Assembly (NCBI GenBank): GCA_031177985.1
Contig: JAPSJW010000005.1
Span: 124,001-188,000, forward strand
Direction of reading: 5' to 3'
From: Microbacteriaceae bacterium
Lineage (GTDB): Bacteria; Actinomycetota; Actinomycetes; Actinomycetales; Microbacteriaceae
DNA length: 64,000 bases
Position numbers and translations under genes: made by a program
Shown: positions 39,003 to 47,487 of the stretch, piece after piece
How positions within the stretch are numbered: position 1 is the stretch's first letter
Layout of the letters: each line of letters begins with the position of its first letter
Notes under the pieces: generated by a model
Databases searched by the model: none
The model's input: only the letters and a program-made list of their open reading frames with translations
What the model was told of the DNA's origin: nothing

Positions 39003-39662
39003 GTGACTGTAGTGAATTCTTCTCCGGGCCGCAAGTACTCCTCTCCGATGCGCGAGGAGGCCGCCGCTCGCACCCGAAGACGCATCATCGACGCCGCGGC
39101 CGCCTGCTTCACCCGCTCCGGCTACGCGGCGACCACCATGCGCGCCATAGCTACCGGGGCCGGGGTCAGCGTCGAGACCGTCAACGGCCACGGACCCAAG
39201 CGCGAGCTGCTCTTCGCAGCGTTCGACCTCGCGTTCTCCGGCCGGGAGGGGCCGACCACGATCGAGGATCGCCCCGATTTCGACCCGACCTCCGCCGAGC
39301 GAGGCGGGCGCGAGTGGCTGACCGGCCTCGTCCGCGTGACCGTCGGATCGTACGAACGCTCCTACGGGCTCTGGCGCGCGCTCACGGCCGCATCCGATGT
39401 GGACGAGGCGGTCGCCGAAGCGCTTGCCGAACTGCTCGGGCGACGGAGGAGGGAGCTGCGAGGCCTCGTCGAAACCCTCGGCGACAGGGGGCTGCCCGAG
39501 CCCCGTGACCTCGAGGCGGCCGTCGACGAGCTGTCCTTTCTCGCCTCTCACGACGCATACGGGCACTTCGTGGTGCTCGGCGGATGGACCAGGCAGCGCT
39601 ACGAGGAGTGGGCGACCGAGGTGGTGCTGACGAGGCTGGAAGCGCTCGCAGCCGAGGGCTGA
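39003..39662 (+). CDS. TetR/AcrR family transcriptional regulator
   Basis: This 219-residue TetR-type repressor has its HTH at about residues 22-68 (RRRIIDAAAACFTRSGYAATTMRAIATGAGVS) and a helical ligand-binding domain after that. The usual YxHF part of the recognition helix reads VETVNGHGPKRELL here. It starts with GTG at 39003 and faces the glycosyltransferase gene across 40 bp containing TGCAGTGATG-type sequences. It probably represses the glycosyltransferase and itself until a toxic small molecule is bound. That pairing is inferred from position. Confidence 0.9.
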   Translation: MTVVNSSPGRKYSSPMREEAAARTRRRIIDAAAACFTRSGYAATTMRAIATGAGVSVETVNGHGPKRELLFAAFDLAFSGREGPTTIEDRPDFDPTSAERGGREWLTGLVRVTVGSYERSYGLWRALTAASDVDEAVAEALAELLGRRRRELRGLVETLGDRGLPEPRDLEAAVDELSFLASHDAYGHFVVLGGWTRQRYEEWATEVVLTRLEALAAEG

Positions 39663-39798
39663 TCCGGTTCCGCCCCGCTCGCGACGGAGCGGACCGCCGT
39701 TCGCACCGTGCTGTCAATCGGTGGCGCCGGCCGGCCGCGCGTCCGTATCGTCCGGTGGTGCTGATCGTCTCAGCACCGGACGGAGGGGGTCCATCAGG

Positions 39799-41154
39799 AT
39801 GCGTTCGACTCGCAAGGCACGACTCGACCGCACCCTCTCCTGGGAGGACGTCAGAGCATCCCTGTGGTTCTGGCCCTGCGTCGCCGCGATCGCCGCCCTC
39901 GGACTGGCGTTCGCGCTGGTCCCCCTGCACCTGCCCGCCGCACATCCCGTCTCCGCATGGCTGTGGCCGAGCGACGCCGACGCCGCCCGCGCCCTGCTGC
40001 AGACGGTGGCCACCTCCACGATGGCGGCGACCAGCCTGACGTTCTCGCTGACCGTCGTCGCGCTGCAGCTGTCGTCCCAGCAGTTCTCACCCCGGCTGCT
40101 GCGAGAGTTCGCCCGCGACCGGTTCACGCAGGCCGTGCTCGCGATCCTGGTGTCGACGTTCGTCGTGTCGCTCGTTGGCCTGCGCGGGGTCACCGCCGAC
40201 GGGCCGCTGCCCACGGTGCTGCTCGCCGTCGTGCTGCTCCTCGGCGTCGCGTCGATCATCACCCTGCTCGCCTTCATGGGGCACCTCGTCCGGGCGCTCA
40301 GGGTCGACACGATGATGGCGGCAGTGCACCATGACACGATGGCCACCCTGCATCAGGTGTACCCCGAGCACGAGGGGCCCACCGGCGAGGACTGGCAGCC
40401 TGCCGAGCACGGAGCAGTGCTCGAGCTCCCGGCGACGCGGAGCGGCTTCATCAAGGTCGTGCGACCCGAGCCCCTGCTCGAGCTGGCCTCGAAGCGCGAC
40501 CTGGTGATCCGGCTGCGAGTGCGACCTGGAGATCACGTCGTGCGCGGAACTCCGCTGGCCACGGCGTGGTCGAGGGGAGGCGGACAGCTCGACCACGACG
40601 CCCTCTCCGATGCCCTGCTCGTGAGCGTCGAACTCGGCTACGAGCGGACGATGGAGCAGGACGCCGCCTTCGGGTTCCGCCAGCTCACCGACATCGGAGT
40701 GAAGGCGATCTCGCCGGGCATCAACGATCCCGTCACCGCGGCGCACGCGATCGGCTACTGCGCCGACCTCCTGACGGTCGCGTTCGGCAGGCAGCTCGGC
40801 GAGCGCCGCGTCCATGACGACCGGGGAACGCTGCGCGTGGTGCTCCCCGATCGCGACCCGCGCTACTACCTGGACATCATGTGCCCGCCGCTGCGGCGCT
40901 ACGGCTCTCGGGAGCCGATCGTGCTGGCCGCGCTGCTCAGGATGCTGCGCGACGCGGCGGTCTCGGCGAGGGACGAGGAGCAGCGCAGCGAGATCGCCCG
41001 GCAGGCCGGGCTGGTCGTCGACGCCATGTCCGGTGAGCTGCTGCCCGACGAAGCGGATGCGGTGCGCGACCTGGCCGAGCGGGTCGATGCGGCGCTCGCG
41101 GGGCGCACGCTCGAGGCCTACGACGATCGCGCAGGGGAGACGCGCTCCACCTGA
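39799..41154 (+). CDS. DUF2254 membrane protein
   Basis: This 451-residue protein has four hydrophobic segments in the N-terminal half (about 25-45, 75-95, 112-130, 140-165). The conserved DUF2254 patterns are SLTFSLTVVALQLSSQQFSP and DIGVKAISPGINDPVTA. The family is found in many bacteria and may be a channel or transport-like protein; its function is not established. The start ATG at 39799 has GGAGGGGG upstream. A TATCGT -10 lies at 39746-39751, and the leader holds an imperfect hairpin (39751-39780) just before the ribosome site. Confidence 0.92.
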   Translation: MRSTRKARLDRTLSWEDVRASLWFWPCVAAIAALGLAFALVPLHLPAAHPVSAWLWPSDADAARALLQTVATSTMAATSLTFSLTVVALQLSSQQFSPRLLREFARDRFTQAVLAILVSTFVVSLVGLRGVTADGPLPTVLLAVVLLLGVASIITLLAFMGHLVRALRVDTMMAAVHHDTMATLHQVYPEHEGPTGEDWQPAEHGAVLELPATRSGFIKVVRPEPLLELASKRDLVIRLRVRPGDHVVRGTPLATAWSRGGGQLDHDALSDALLVSVELGYERTMEQDAAFGFRQLTDIGVKAISPGINDPVTAAHAIGYCADLLTVAFGRQLGERRVHDDRGTLRVVLPDRDPRYYLDIMCPPLRRYGSREPIVLAALLRMLRDAAVSARDEEQRSEIARQAGLVVDAMSGELLPDEADAVRDLAERVDAALAGRTLEAYDDRAGETRST

Positions 41155-41174
41155 ACCGGACGGGCGGGTGATGT

Positions 41175-41648
41175 CTACCGCTCGGGCGCGACCGGTTCGA
41201 TCACTGCGGGACGGACGTGCTCGAAGACCACGCTCGTGCGCACGTCGGCGACCTCGGCGCGCTCGGTGAGCTTGTCGATGACGAAGGCGTAGAGCGCCTC
41301 GTTGTCGGGCACCGCGACGTGCAGCAGGAAGTCCTCAGCCCCGGTCACGACGAAGAGCCCGATCGTCTCGGGCAGCTCGATCGCCCAGCGCCGGAACGCG
41401 TCGACCCGCTCCCGCGACGGCGGGCGGATGCGCACGGCGATGAGCGCCTGCACGCCCCGTCCGAGCGCCGGCAGGTCCACCTCGAGGCGGGCGCCGCGGA
41501 TGATGCCCCTGCGCCGCAGCGACCGGGTGCGCTCGAGCGCGGTGGTCGCCGACACCCCGACCGCAGCGGCGACGTCGCGGTTCGTCCTCCGAGCATCCGC
41601 CTGCAGGATCCGCAGAATCGCCGTATCGATCGCGTCGAGATCCGCCAT
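41175..41648 (-). CDS. Lrp/AsnC family transcriptional regulator
   Basis: This 157-residue protein has an N-terminal winged HTH (about 1-60; LDAIDTAILRILQADARRTN, SATTALERTRSLRRRGII) and a C-terminal RAM/AsnC effector domain (about 70-145; GLFVVTGAEDFLLHVAV). The ATG at 41648 has GGAGGG upstream. It diverges from a DUF2000 gene across 71 bp, which suggests the regulator controls that gene and itself. The ligand, probably an amino acid, cannot be read from the sequence. Confidence 0.94.
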   Translation of the reverse strand: MADLDAIDTAILRILQADARRTNRDVAAAVGVSATTALERTRSLRRRGIIRGARLEVDLPALGRGVQALIAVRIRPPSRERVDAFRRWAIELPETIGLFVVTGAEDFLLHVAVPDNEALYAFVIDKLTERAEVADVRTSVVFEHVRPAVIEPVAPER

Positions 41649-41719
41649 TCGTCCACCCTCCGCCGTACTTAATCCGGTGCTGACGCCGCGAGCCTACGGC
41701 TTCGATCTATCGTCGGCGC

Positions 41720-42175
41720 GTGATCGGATACAGCGAAGAGGAGATCGACACCTCACTCATCACCCGTGCGGCCCGACTGAAGTGGATCGTGGCCGTCGAC
41801 TCGTCCCTGCCGGCCGGGCGTCAGGTCAACGCGGCGGTGTGCATCGCGGCCGCCACCTCGGCGCAGGTCTCGGGTCTGCTCGCCCGCGACGTTCCCGACG
41901 GCGACGGAGTGGCGCATCCCGGCCTGCCATGGGCCGGGGTCACCGTGCTCACCGGGACCCGCGAGCAGCTGCTGGCACTCGCCGGGAAGGCTCGGTCGTC
42001 GGAGGGAGTCTTCGTCGCCGACATGCCCGAGGCCGCCCAGCTCACGCGGGTCTACGACGAGTACGAGGCGCTGCTCGGCACCCAGTCGGACGACGAGGTG
42101 CGCCCGCTGGCGCTCAGCATCGTGGGGCCGCGCAATCGGGTCGACCGGATCACGAAGGGCCTGCCGCTGCTGTAG
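41720..42175 (+). CDS. DUF2000 family protein
   Basis: This 151-residue soluble protein matches DUF2000 (LKWIVAVDSSLPAGRQVNAA, HPGLPWAGVTVLTG, PLALSIVGPRNRVDRITKGLPLL). The fold is related to peptidyl-tRNA hydrolase 2, but the activity is unknown. The GTG at 41720 lies 6 nt after TATCGT (leaderless type). It diverges from the Lrp/AsnC gene, a pairing that points to regulation by amino acids. Confidence 0.88.
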   Translation: MIGYSEEEIDTSLITRAARLKWIVAVDSSLPAGRQVNAAVCIAAATSAQVSGLLARDVPDGDGVAHPGLPWAGVTVLTGTREQLLALAGKARSSEGVFVADMPEAAQLTRVYDEYEALLGTQSDDEVRPLALSIVGPRNRVDRITKGLPLL

Positions 42176-42207
42176 TCGATCCACGAGCAGAGGCGCAGAC
42201 TGGCCCC

Positions 42208-42672
42208 ATGCGCGTGCTGCTGAAGATGACGCTCGACTGCTCCCCCGACGCGGCATGGCGGGCGCTGCGCTCACCCTCAGTGATGACGGAGGTCGCGTTC
42301 CCGCTGCTCGCATTCGAGTCGCTCGAAGAGGGCGGCTTCCCCGAGGTCTGGCCGGGCGGACCGCACCGCGTCGAGGTGCGGCTGGCGGGCCTCGTGCCCG
42401 TCGGCGAACAGGAGATCGACACGGCCTTCGAGCAGCACGGCGACGTGCGGATCGTGCGCGACACCGGCCGCGCGGTTGTCGGACCCATGACCCTCGTCAC
42501 CCGGTTCCGGCACTCCATGGCGGTCTCCCCCGCGCCTGGCGGCAGGACCCTGTACCGCGACCAGCTCGAGATCGACGCCGGCCTCGCGACCCCGCTCTTG
42601 TGGCTCGCCTACTGGGCGTTCTGGCAGTGGCGGGGCTTCGGCATCCGTCGGATGGCGCCCAGCTGGCGCTGA
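42208..42672 (+). CDS. Conserved hypothetical, possibly SRPBCC/START-like
   Basis: This 154-residue protein has a strand-helix start (MRVLLKMTLDCSPDAAWRAL), a beta-rich middle and a hydrophobic C-terminal segment (PLLWLAYWAFWQWRG). The order and the SPDAAWRAL motif look like the SRPBCC lipid-binding fold, but the match is weak. It starts at ATG 42208, without a clear ribosome site and with a CAGACT hexamer 6 nt upstream. No partner is evident. Confidence 0.72.
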   Translation: MRVLLKMTLDCSPDAAWRALRSPSVMTEVAFPLLAFESLEEGGFPEVWPGGPHRVEVRLAGLVPVGEQEIDTAFEQHGDVRIVRDTGRAVVGPMTLVTRFRHSMAVSPAPGGRTLYRDQLEIDAGLATPLLWLAYWAFWQWRGFGIRRMAPSWR

Positions 42673-42694
42673 ATGCCCGGCCTAGGCTGACGGC

Positions 42695-43306
42695 ATGACC
42701 GCCCTCGAGGTCGCCGACTGGCGACGGCAGGTGTTCGCGCTCTACGCCGAGGTGCGGGCCTCCAGCCCGCGCGACGGGCATCGGCTCTGGCGCAGGGGAC
42801 GCGACCGGCTGTTCGGAACGCATCCGTCGACGCCGCTGCTGCCCGACGACCTCGACCGCTTCGAGGGGCTGCCGGTCGAGCGGTACGACCCCGACTGGCG
42901 CTTCGAGGTGGAGCTCGAGCACACCTCGCCCAAGAGGCTCGAGGTGGAGACCGGCACCGACGGCATCGTGCCGTTCGAGCGGATCGGGCTGGTCGACATC
43001 CCGGAGGTCGGCACGCTCGACGTGTGGCGCCTCGCGTCGTACGGCGGCGGCATCTTCGTACCCGTCAAGGACGCGCTCGCCGGCCGGCCGGGCGGCACCT
43101 ACGGCGGCGGGCGCTACCTGCTCGACACCGTGAAGGGCGCCGACCTGGGACCGGGCCGGGCCCCTGAGTCGCTCGTCCTCGACTTCAACTTCGCCTACAA
43201 CCCGTCGTGCGCGTACGACCCGATGTGGGCCTGCCCGCTCGCGCAGCCCGGCAACGTGCTCGAGGTCGCGGTCCCCGTGGGGGAGCGCTACTCGGGCGAG
43301 CACTGA
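42695..43306 (+). CDS. DUF1684 family protein
   Basis: This 203-residue protein has the DUF1684 C-terminal signature (LDFNFAYNPSCAYDPMWACPLAQPGN) and an N-terminal helix-rich part (ALYAEVRASSPRDGHRLWRRGRDRLF). The Cys and Tyr/Asp residues are conserved in the family, whose function is unknown. It starts at ATG 42695, 6 nt after TAGGCT (leaderless type). It converges with the PLD-like gene with a three-base gap. Confidence 0.92.
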   Translation: MTALEVADWRRQVFALYAEVRASSPRDGHRLWRRGRDRLFGTHPSTPLLPDDLDRFEGLPVERYDPDWRFEVELEHTSPKRLEVETGTDGIVPFERIGLVDIPEVGTLDVWRLASYGGGIFVPVKDALAGRPGGTYGGGRYLLDTVKGADLGPGRAPESLVLDFNFAYNPSCAYDPMWACPLAQPGNVLEVAVPVGERYSGEH

Positions 43307-43309
43307 GGC

Positions 43310-43681
43310 TCAGGCGTCCGCGGACTCCCCGCGACGCTTCGCCTGCAGCTCGGCCTCAAGCCGACGGATGCGCTCCTCGCGCTCCGAGCGCTCGATCTCG
43401 GCTTCGAGAGCGGCGAGCTGCGCCTGGGTGTCGGCGTCGGAGGCGAGCCTCGCCGTCGCCTCCTCCTGCCGGCGCGGATCGCCGAGCGGGATGGCGGGCC
43501 GTGCGGCAGTCCAGTCGTGTCCCGCGATGAACCAGACGGCGCTGCCGATGAGCGGCAGGAACACCACCAGCAGGATCCATACGAGCTTCGGCAGGTGACG
43601 CACCTGCGAGTCGTCGCGGACGATGATGTCGACGAGGGCCGCCACGACGACCACGAGCAGGATGAGCGACAGGAACGGCAC
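43310..43681 (-). CDS. PLDc_N-domain small membrane protein
   Basis: This 123-residue protein has two membrane helices (about 2-20 and 33-53; LPKLVWILLVVFLPLIGSAVWFIAG), the phospholipase-D N-terminal type domain, followed by a charged coiled-coil tail (about 85-118; LAALEAEIERSEREERIRRLEAEL). It lacks any PLD catalytic domain. The GTG at 43681 follows TAGACT by 6 nt (leaderless type). It is probably a small envelope protein; its role is unknown. Confidence 0.86.
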   Translation of the reverse strand: MPFLSLILLVVVVAALVDIIVRDDSQVRHLPKLVWILLVVFLPLIGSAVWFIAGHDWTAARPAIPLGDPRRQEEATARLASDADTQAQLAALEAEIERSEREERIRRLEAELQAKRRGESADA

Positions 43682-43947
43682 GACCGGAGTCTAGAAGCGA
43701 GAGCGGCTCGACAGCGAGCCCCCGTTTCGGAGGCCTGCTAGGGTGAGAACACTCGCGGGTCCGAAGTAGGGCCCCTTGCGTCGTCAGAACGCCGTCCGAG
43801 CGGATGCCCCAGGCACCGCGCTCCAGGACACCCCGCGCACCATGGAACGTGCGCCCCGATTCTCACGGCGAACGGATGCGGCTCCCGCCGCGTTCGCCAA
43901 TCCTGCCGGAGCGCGCTCGCGCATCCGGCTCTGCTGGAAAGTTCTCA

Positions 43948-45462
43948 GTGACCGACATCACTTTCGGCGCGCTCGGCGTGCCTGCCTCCCTCGTCCGCGT
44001 CCTCGCGGAGCAGGGGAAGACAACTCCCTTCCCGATCCAGGCCGACACCCTGCCCGACACGCTCGCCGGCCGGGACGTTCTCGGCCGCGGCAAGACCGGC
44101 TCGGGCAAGACCCTCGCCTTCGCCCTGCCCCTCGTCGCGAACCTCGCCGACGGACAGCGCAACCACAAGCCGCGCGGCCTCGTGCTCGCCCCGACCCGCG
44201 AGCTCGCGACCCAGATCGACGCGGTGCTCGCGCCGCTCGCCGCGGCCGCCGGCATGCGCACCACCACGATCTTCGGCGGGGTGAGCCAGAGCCGTCAGGT
44301 GGCGGCCCTCCGCGCCGGCGTCGACATCATCGTCGCGTGCCCCGGGCGCCTCGAGGACCTCATGAAGCAGGGCTTCGTCAAGCTCGACGCGATCGAGATG
44401 ACCGTGCTCGACGAGGCCGACCACATGGCCGACCTCGGCTTCCTGCCCGGCGTCACCCGCATCCTCAACGCGACGCCCTCGGGCGGACAGCGCCTGCTCT
44501 TCAGCGCGACCCTCGACAACGGCGTGGACGCCCTCGTGAAGCGCTTCCTGCGCAACCAGGTGCTGCACTCGGTCGACGAGGCCAACTCCCCCGTCGCCGC
44601 GATGACCCACTCGGTCTTCGAGCTCGAGTCGGCCAGCGCCAAGAGCCGCGTCGTTCAGGCTCTCGCCTCGGGCACCGGACGCCGCATCCTCTTCATGCGC
44701 ACCAAGCACCAGGCCAAGAAGCTCGCGAAGCAGCTGACCGCGGCGGGCATCCCGTCGGTGGACCTGCACGGCAACCTCAGCCAGCCGCAGCGTGACCGCA
44801 ACCTCGCCGCCTTCTCGGCCGGCACCTCGCGCGTGCTCGTCGCGACGGACGTCGCCGCCCGCGGGGTGCACGTCGACGATGTCGAGCTGGTCGTGCACGT
44901 CGACCCGCCGGCCGAGCACAAGGCGTACCTGCACCGCAGCGGCCGCACGGCGCGAGCCGGCTCCGCGGGCGACGTCGTCACCCTCGTGCTGCCCGAGCAG
45001 CGCCGCGACACCGCGATGCTGCTGCGCAAGGCGGCGATCAAGGTCACCCCCGTCACCGTGAACGAGACCTCGCCCCAGGTGCTCGCCCTCGTCGGCGAGG
45101 TCGCCGAGTACGTCACCCCTGCTCCCGAGCAGCGCTCGGAGCCCGGCACCTCGATGGGCGCGAACGCGCAGCGCAAGCGCGCGGCACGCTCCGGCGGCTC
45201 GGCTCGACCCGCATCCGCCGGTCGCACCGAGGCCGGCGGCGGTGCGGGACGCTCGCGTCGCCGCGGCGGCTCCGGTGCCTCGACCGCTGTCCGCACCGAG
45301 TCGACCGGCCAGCGCCGCAGCGACTCCGGCACGCGCGACTACTCCACCAGCACCTCCGCCCCGGCCGCGGCACCCCGCCGCGGAGGGAACGGCCGCGCCA
45401 CTGCGCCGCAGCAGCGCATCCAGGTCGGCCAGGTCGTGCGGGCCAACCGCCGCCCGCGCTGA
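43948..45462 (+). CDS. DEAD-box ATP-dependent RNA helicase with basic, Gly/Arg-rich tail
   Basis: This 504-residue helicase has the Q-motif region, motif I GKTGSGKT, PTRELA, DEAD (VLDEADHMADLGF), SAT and HRSGRTARAG. The C-terminal tail (about 405-504) is low-complexity and basic (RSRRRGGSGAS, PRRGGNGR), as in cold-shock RNA helicases that bind structured RNA. GTG 43948 (VTDITFGALGVPASLV) matches the usual start of this actinobacterial group, with GGAAAG upstream. The 266-bp gap 43682-43947 before it has a possible -10 (TAGGGT at 43739) and would give a leader of about 200 nt; I see no gene in that gap. It ends in a strong terminator. Confidence 0.93.
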   Translation: MTDITFGALGVPASLVRVLAEQGKTTPFPIQADTLPDTLAGRDVLGRGKTGSGKTLAFALPLVANLADGQRNHKPRGLVLAPTRELATQIDAVLAPLAAAAGMRTTTIFGGVSQSRQVAALRAGVDIIVACPGRLEDLMKQGFVKLDAIEMTVLDEADHMADLGFLPGVTRILNATPSGGQRLLFSATLDNGVDALVKRFLRNQVLHSVDEANSPVAAMTHSVFELESASAKSRVVQALASGTGRRILFMRTKHQAKKLAKQLTAAGIPSVDLHGNLSQPQRDRNLAAFSAGTSRVLVATDVAARGVHVDDVELVVHVDPPAEHKAYLHRSGRTARAGSAGDVVTLVLPEQRRDTAMLLRKAAIKVTPVTVNETSPQVLALVGEVAEYVTPAPEQRSEPGTSMGANAQRKRAARSGGSARPASAGRTEAGGGAGRSRRRGGSGASTAVRTESTGQRRSDSGTRDYSTSTSAPAAAPRRGGNGRATAPQQRIQVGQVVRANRRPR

Positions 45463-45483
45463 CCGGGTCCCCCACCACCAAGT

Positions 45484-45528
45484 AGCAAGAAGCGCGCTTC
45501 CCACGATCGGGAAGTGCGCTTTTTGCTG
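45484..45528 (+). terminator. Strong rho-independent terminator after the RNA helicase
   Basis: The arms 45484-45502 and 45509-45527 make a 19-bp stem with two G-U pairs around a 6-nt loop (ACGATC). A T-rich stretch (TTTTTGCTGTTT) overlaps and follows the right arm. It is 21 nt beyond the helicase stop, so it separates the helicase from the GNAT gene. Confidence 0.88.
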
Positions 45529-45648
45529 TTTCGGGGCGCCTGCGGGGTGGCGAATGCGGTGAGTGGCGGCACCGGGTCGCCTGCGTCGGGAGCGACCGAC
45601 CTGGTGGCGCCATTCGATGCCCCAGCTCGCCGGCGGTAGCGTCGGGGG

Positions 45649-46125
45649 ATGACGTTCAGCATCCGTCGTGCTCGGCCCGAGGACGGGCAGGCGGTGTCCC
45701 GCGTGCGGGTCGCGTCGTGGCGGGAGGCGTATGCCGACCTGCTGCCGTCCGAGTTCCTCGCGGCGATGGATCCAGACGAGCAGAGCGACTACTGGCGCGC
45801 GGCCGCCGACCGGCTCGCCGACTTCTGGGTCGCCGAGCGCGACGGCGATGTCGTCGGGTTCGCGGTCGCGGGGCGTCCGCGCGACGAGCACCCTCCGCGG
45901 CACCTCGAGCTCGGGCTGCTCTACCTCCTGCGGACGGAGTACGGCTCCGGGGCCGGGCAGGCGCTGCTCGAGGCCGCGCTCGGCGACCGGCCCGCGAGCC
46001 TCTGGGTCGCCGAGGGCAACCCGAGGGCGGTCGCGTTCTACCGGCGCAACGGGTTCGAGCCCGACGGCTCCCGCCAGGTCGAGGAGCAGTGGGGCGGCAT
46101 GGTGTCGATCCGGATGGTGCGCTGA
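45649..46125 (+). CDS. GNAT-family N-acetyltransferase
   Basis: This 158-residue protein starts MTFSIRRARPEDGQAVSRVR, the GNAT strand-helix opening. It has the acetyl-CoA loop region around ERDGDVVGFAVAG and RTEYGSGAGQALLEAAL, and the C-terminal VAEGNPRAVAFYRRNGFEPDG that defines the fold. The acceptor is unknown. The ATG at 45649 is 6 nt after TAGCGT, and a GGGGG precedes it. Confidence 0.92.
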   Translation: MTFSIRRARPEDGQAVSRVRVASWREAYADLLPSEFLAAMDPDEQSDYWRAAADRLADFWVAERDGDVVGFAVAGRPRDEHPPRHLELGLLYLLRTEYGSGAGQALLEAALGDRPASLWVAEGNPRAVAFYRRNGFEPDGSRQVEEQWGGMVSIRMVR

Positions 46126-46228
46126 CCCCCCGCAGCCGCCACGACCGATGCCGCGAATGGACGCGAATCGTCGCCCGAGCACGTCGGTGAGCGACGATCT
46201 GCGCCCAGTCGTCGGATGGGGTGACCCT

Positions 46229-46768
46229 CTACAGCGCTCCGACCGACGCGAGCGCCGCCAGCACGAGGGAGCCGCGGCCGCCCTCGAGGTCGTTGAGCAC
46301 GGACTTCGACGCGGCGTCGGCTGTCGGCATCCAGGTGAGTTCGAGGGCGTCCTGGCGCGGCTCGCAGGTGCCGGTCACCGGCACGACATAGGCGAGCGAC
46401 ACGGCGTGCTGGCGGGGGTCGGTGTACTGCGACTGCCCGGGGAACGGGAAGTACTCCGCGACCGAGAACGGGATGGGCGACGCCGGCAGCTGCGGGAATG
46501 CCATGGGCCCCAGGTCCTTCTCCAGGTGGCGGAAGAGCGCATCCCGCAGCGTCTCGCCGTACATGACCCGTCCCGAGACGAGCGACCGGGTGATCGCGCC
46601 CGACGTGGACGCCCGCAGCAGCAGGCCGACCTCGACGACGCGACCCAGCCCATCCGTGCGCACCGGCAGCGCCTCCACGTAGAGGAGAGGCAGGCGACGA
46701 CGGATCTCGGCGAGCTCGTCGTCTGCGAGCCAGGCGGAGTTGGGGTCAGGGGTGCCGACGGAGCTCAT
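46229..46768 (-). CDS. NUDIX-hydrolase-like protein (DUF4916 type)
   Basis: This 179-residue protein has a NUDIX-related fold: GRVMYGETLRDALFRHLEKDLGP sits where the Nudix box would be, and FSVAEYFPFPGQSQYTDPRQHAVSLAYVVPV follows. The classical GX5EX7REUXEEXGU is incomplete (ETLRDALFRHLEKDLG lacks the RExxEE catalytic Glu pair), so it may have lost or changed hydrolase activity. It diverges from the esterase gene across about 60 bp. Confidence 0.85.
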   Translation of the reverse strand: MSSVGTPDPNSAWLADDELAEIRRRLPLLYVEALPVRTDGLGRVVEVGLLLRASTSGAITRSLVSGRVMYGETLRDALFRHLEKDLGPMAFPQLPASPIPFSVAEYFPFPGQSQYTDPRQHAVSLAYVVPVTGTCEPRQDALELTWMPTADAASKSVLNDLEGGRGSLVLAALASVGAL

Positions 46769-46828
46769 GCTCCATTGTCACCGACGGGAGGCGGGCATCC
46801 GTCACACCCCGCGGCATAGCCTGTGAGG

Positions 46829-47458
46829 ATGACTGGCGCGATCGACTCCTCCGCCGTGCTCTGGTCGGCGCCGGAGCGGCTGCACGCCGATCGTCCGCTG
46901 CTCGTGCTGCTGCATGGACTCGGGTCGCACGAGGGCGACCTCTTCTCGCTCGCGCCGGCTCTCCCGCTCGAGCCGGTGCTCGCGTCGCTGCGCGCCCCGT
47001 ACCAGCGGTCGGGCGGATGGTCGTGGTTCCCTCCCGACGAGCACCTGTTCGCGGGTCCGGGGGTGCGGCCGAGCACCGCATCCGTCGACGGCGTGCTGGG
47101 CTGGCTCGACGAGCAGAGCTTCGCGAGCGTCGGCCTGCTCGGGTTCTCGCAGGGCGCGGCGATGGCGATCGAGCTGCTGCGGCGGAGGCCCCGGCTGTTC
47201 CGCTACGCGGTGGCGCTCTCGGGCCCGGTGCTCGAGGGCGACGACGACGGCGATCCGCGGCTGGCCGAGGTGCGCCCTCCGGTGTTCTGGGGTCGCGGCA
47301 CGACCGACGACGTCGTGCCCGACTGGGCGATCCGCCACGCGCAGCGCTGGCTGCCGCAGCACACGACGCTCACCGAGCGGATCTACGAGGACGTGCCGCA
47401 CGCGATCTCGAGCGCCGAGGTGGGGGACATCTCCCGCTTCATCCGCAAGCACCTCTGA
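46829..47458 (+). CDS. Alpha/beta-hydrolase, phospholipase/carboxylesterase type
   Basis: This 209-residue hydrolase has HGLGSHEGD in the oxyanion region, a GFSQG nucleophile elbow (Ser about residue 108), Asp in RGTTDDVVPDW and His in VPHAISS. These complete the catalytic triad of the YpfH/carboxylesterase family. The ATG at 46829 is 6 nt after TAGCCT (leaderless type); an in-frame GTG two codons earlier is less likely. The substrate is unknown. Confidence 0.9.
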   Translation: MTGAIDSSAVLWSAPERLHADRPLLVLLHGLGSHEGDLFSLAPALPLEPVLASLRAPYQRSGGWSWFPPDEHLFAGPGVRPSTASVDGVLGWLDEQSFASVGLLGFSQGAAMAIELLRRRPRLFRYAVALSGPVLEGDDDGDPRLAEVRPPVFWGRGTTDDVVPDWAIRHAQRWLPQHTTLTERIYEDVPHAISSAEVGDISRFIRKHL

Positions 47459-47487
47459 CCGGGGGCCGCTGCGCCTACGATCGTCCC

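Noticed and set aside
43745-43947. Possible small RNA or gene upstream of the RNA helicase
   Set aside because: No ribosome site or codon-biased frame is convincing; it is better read as the long leader of the helicase mRNA.
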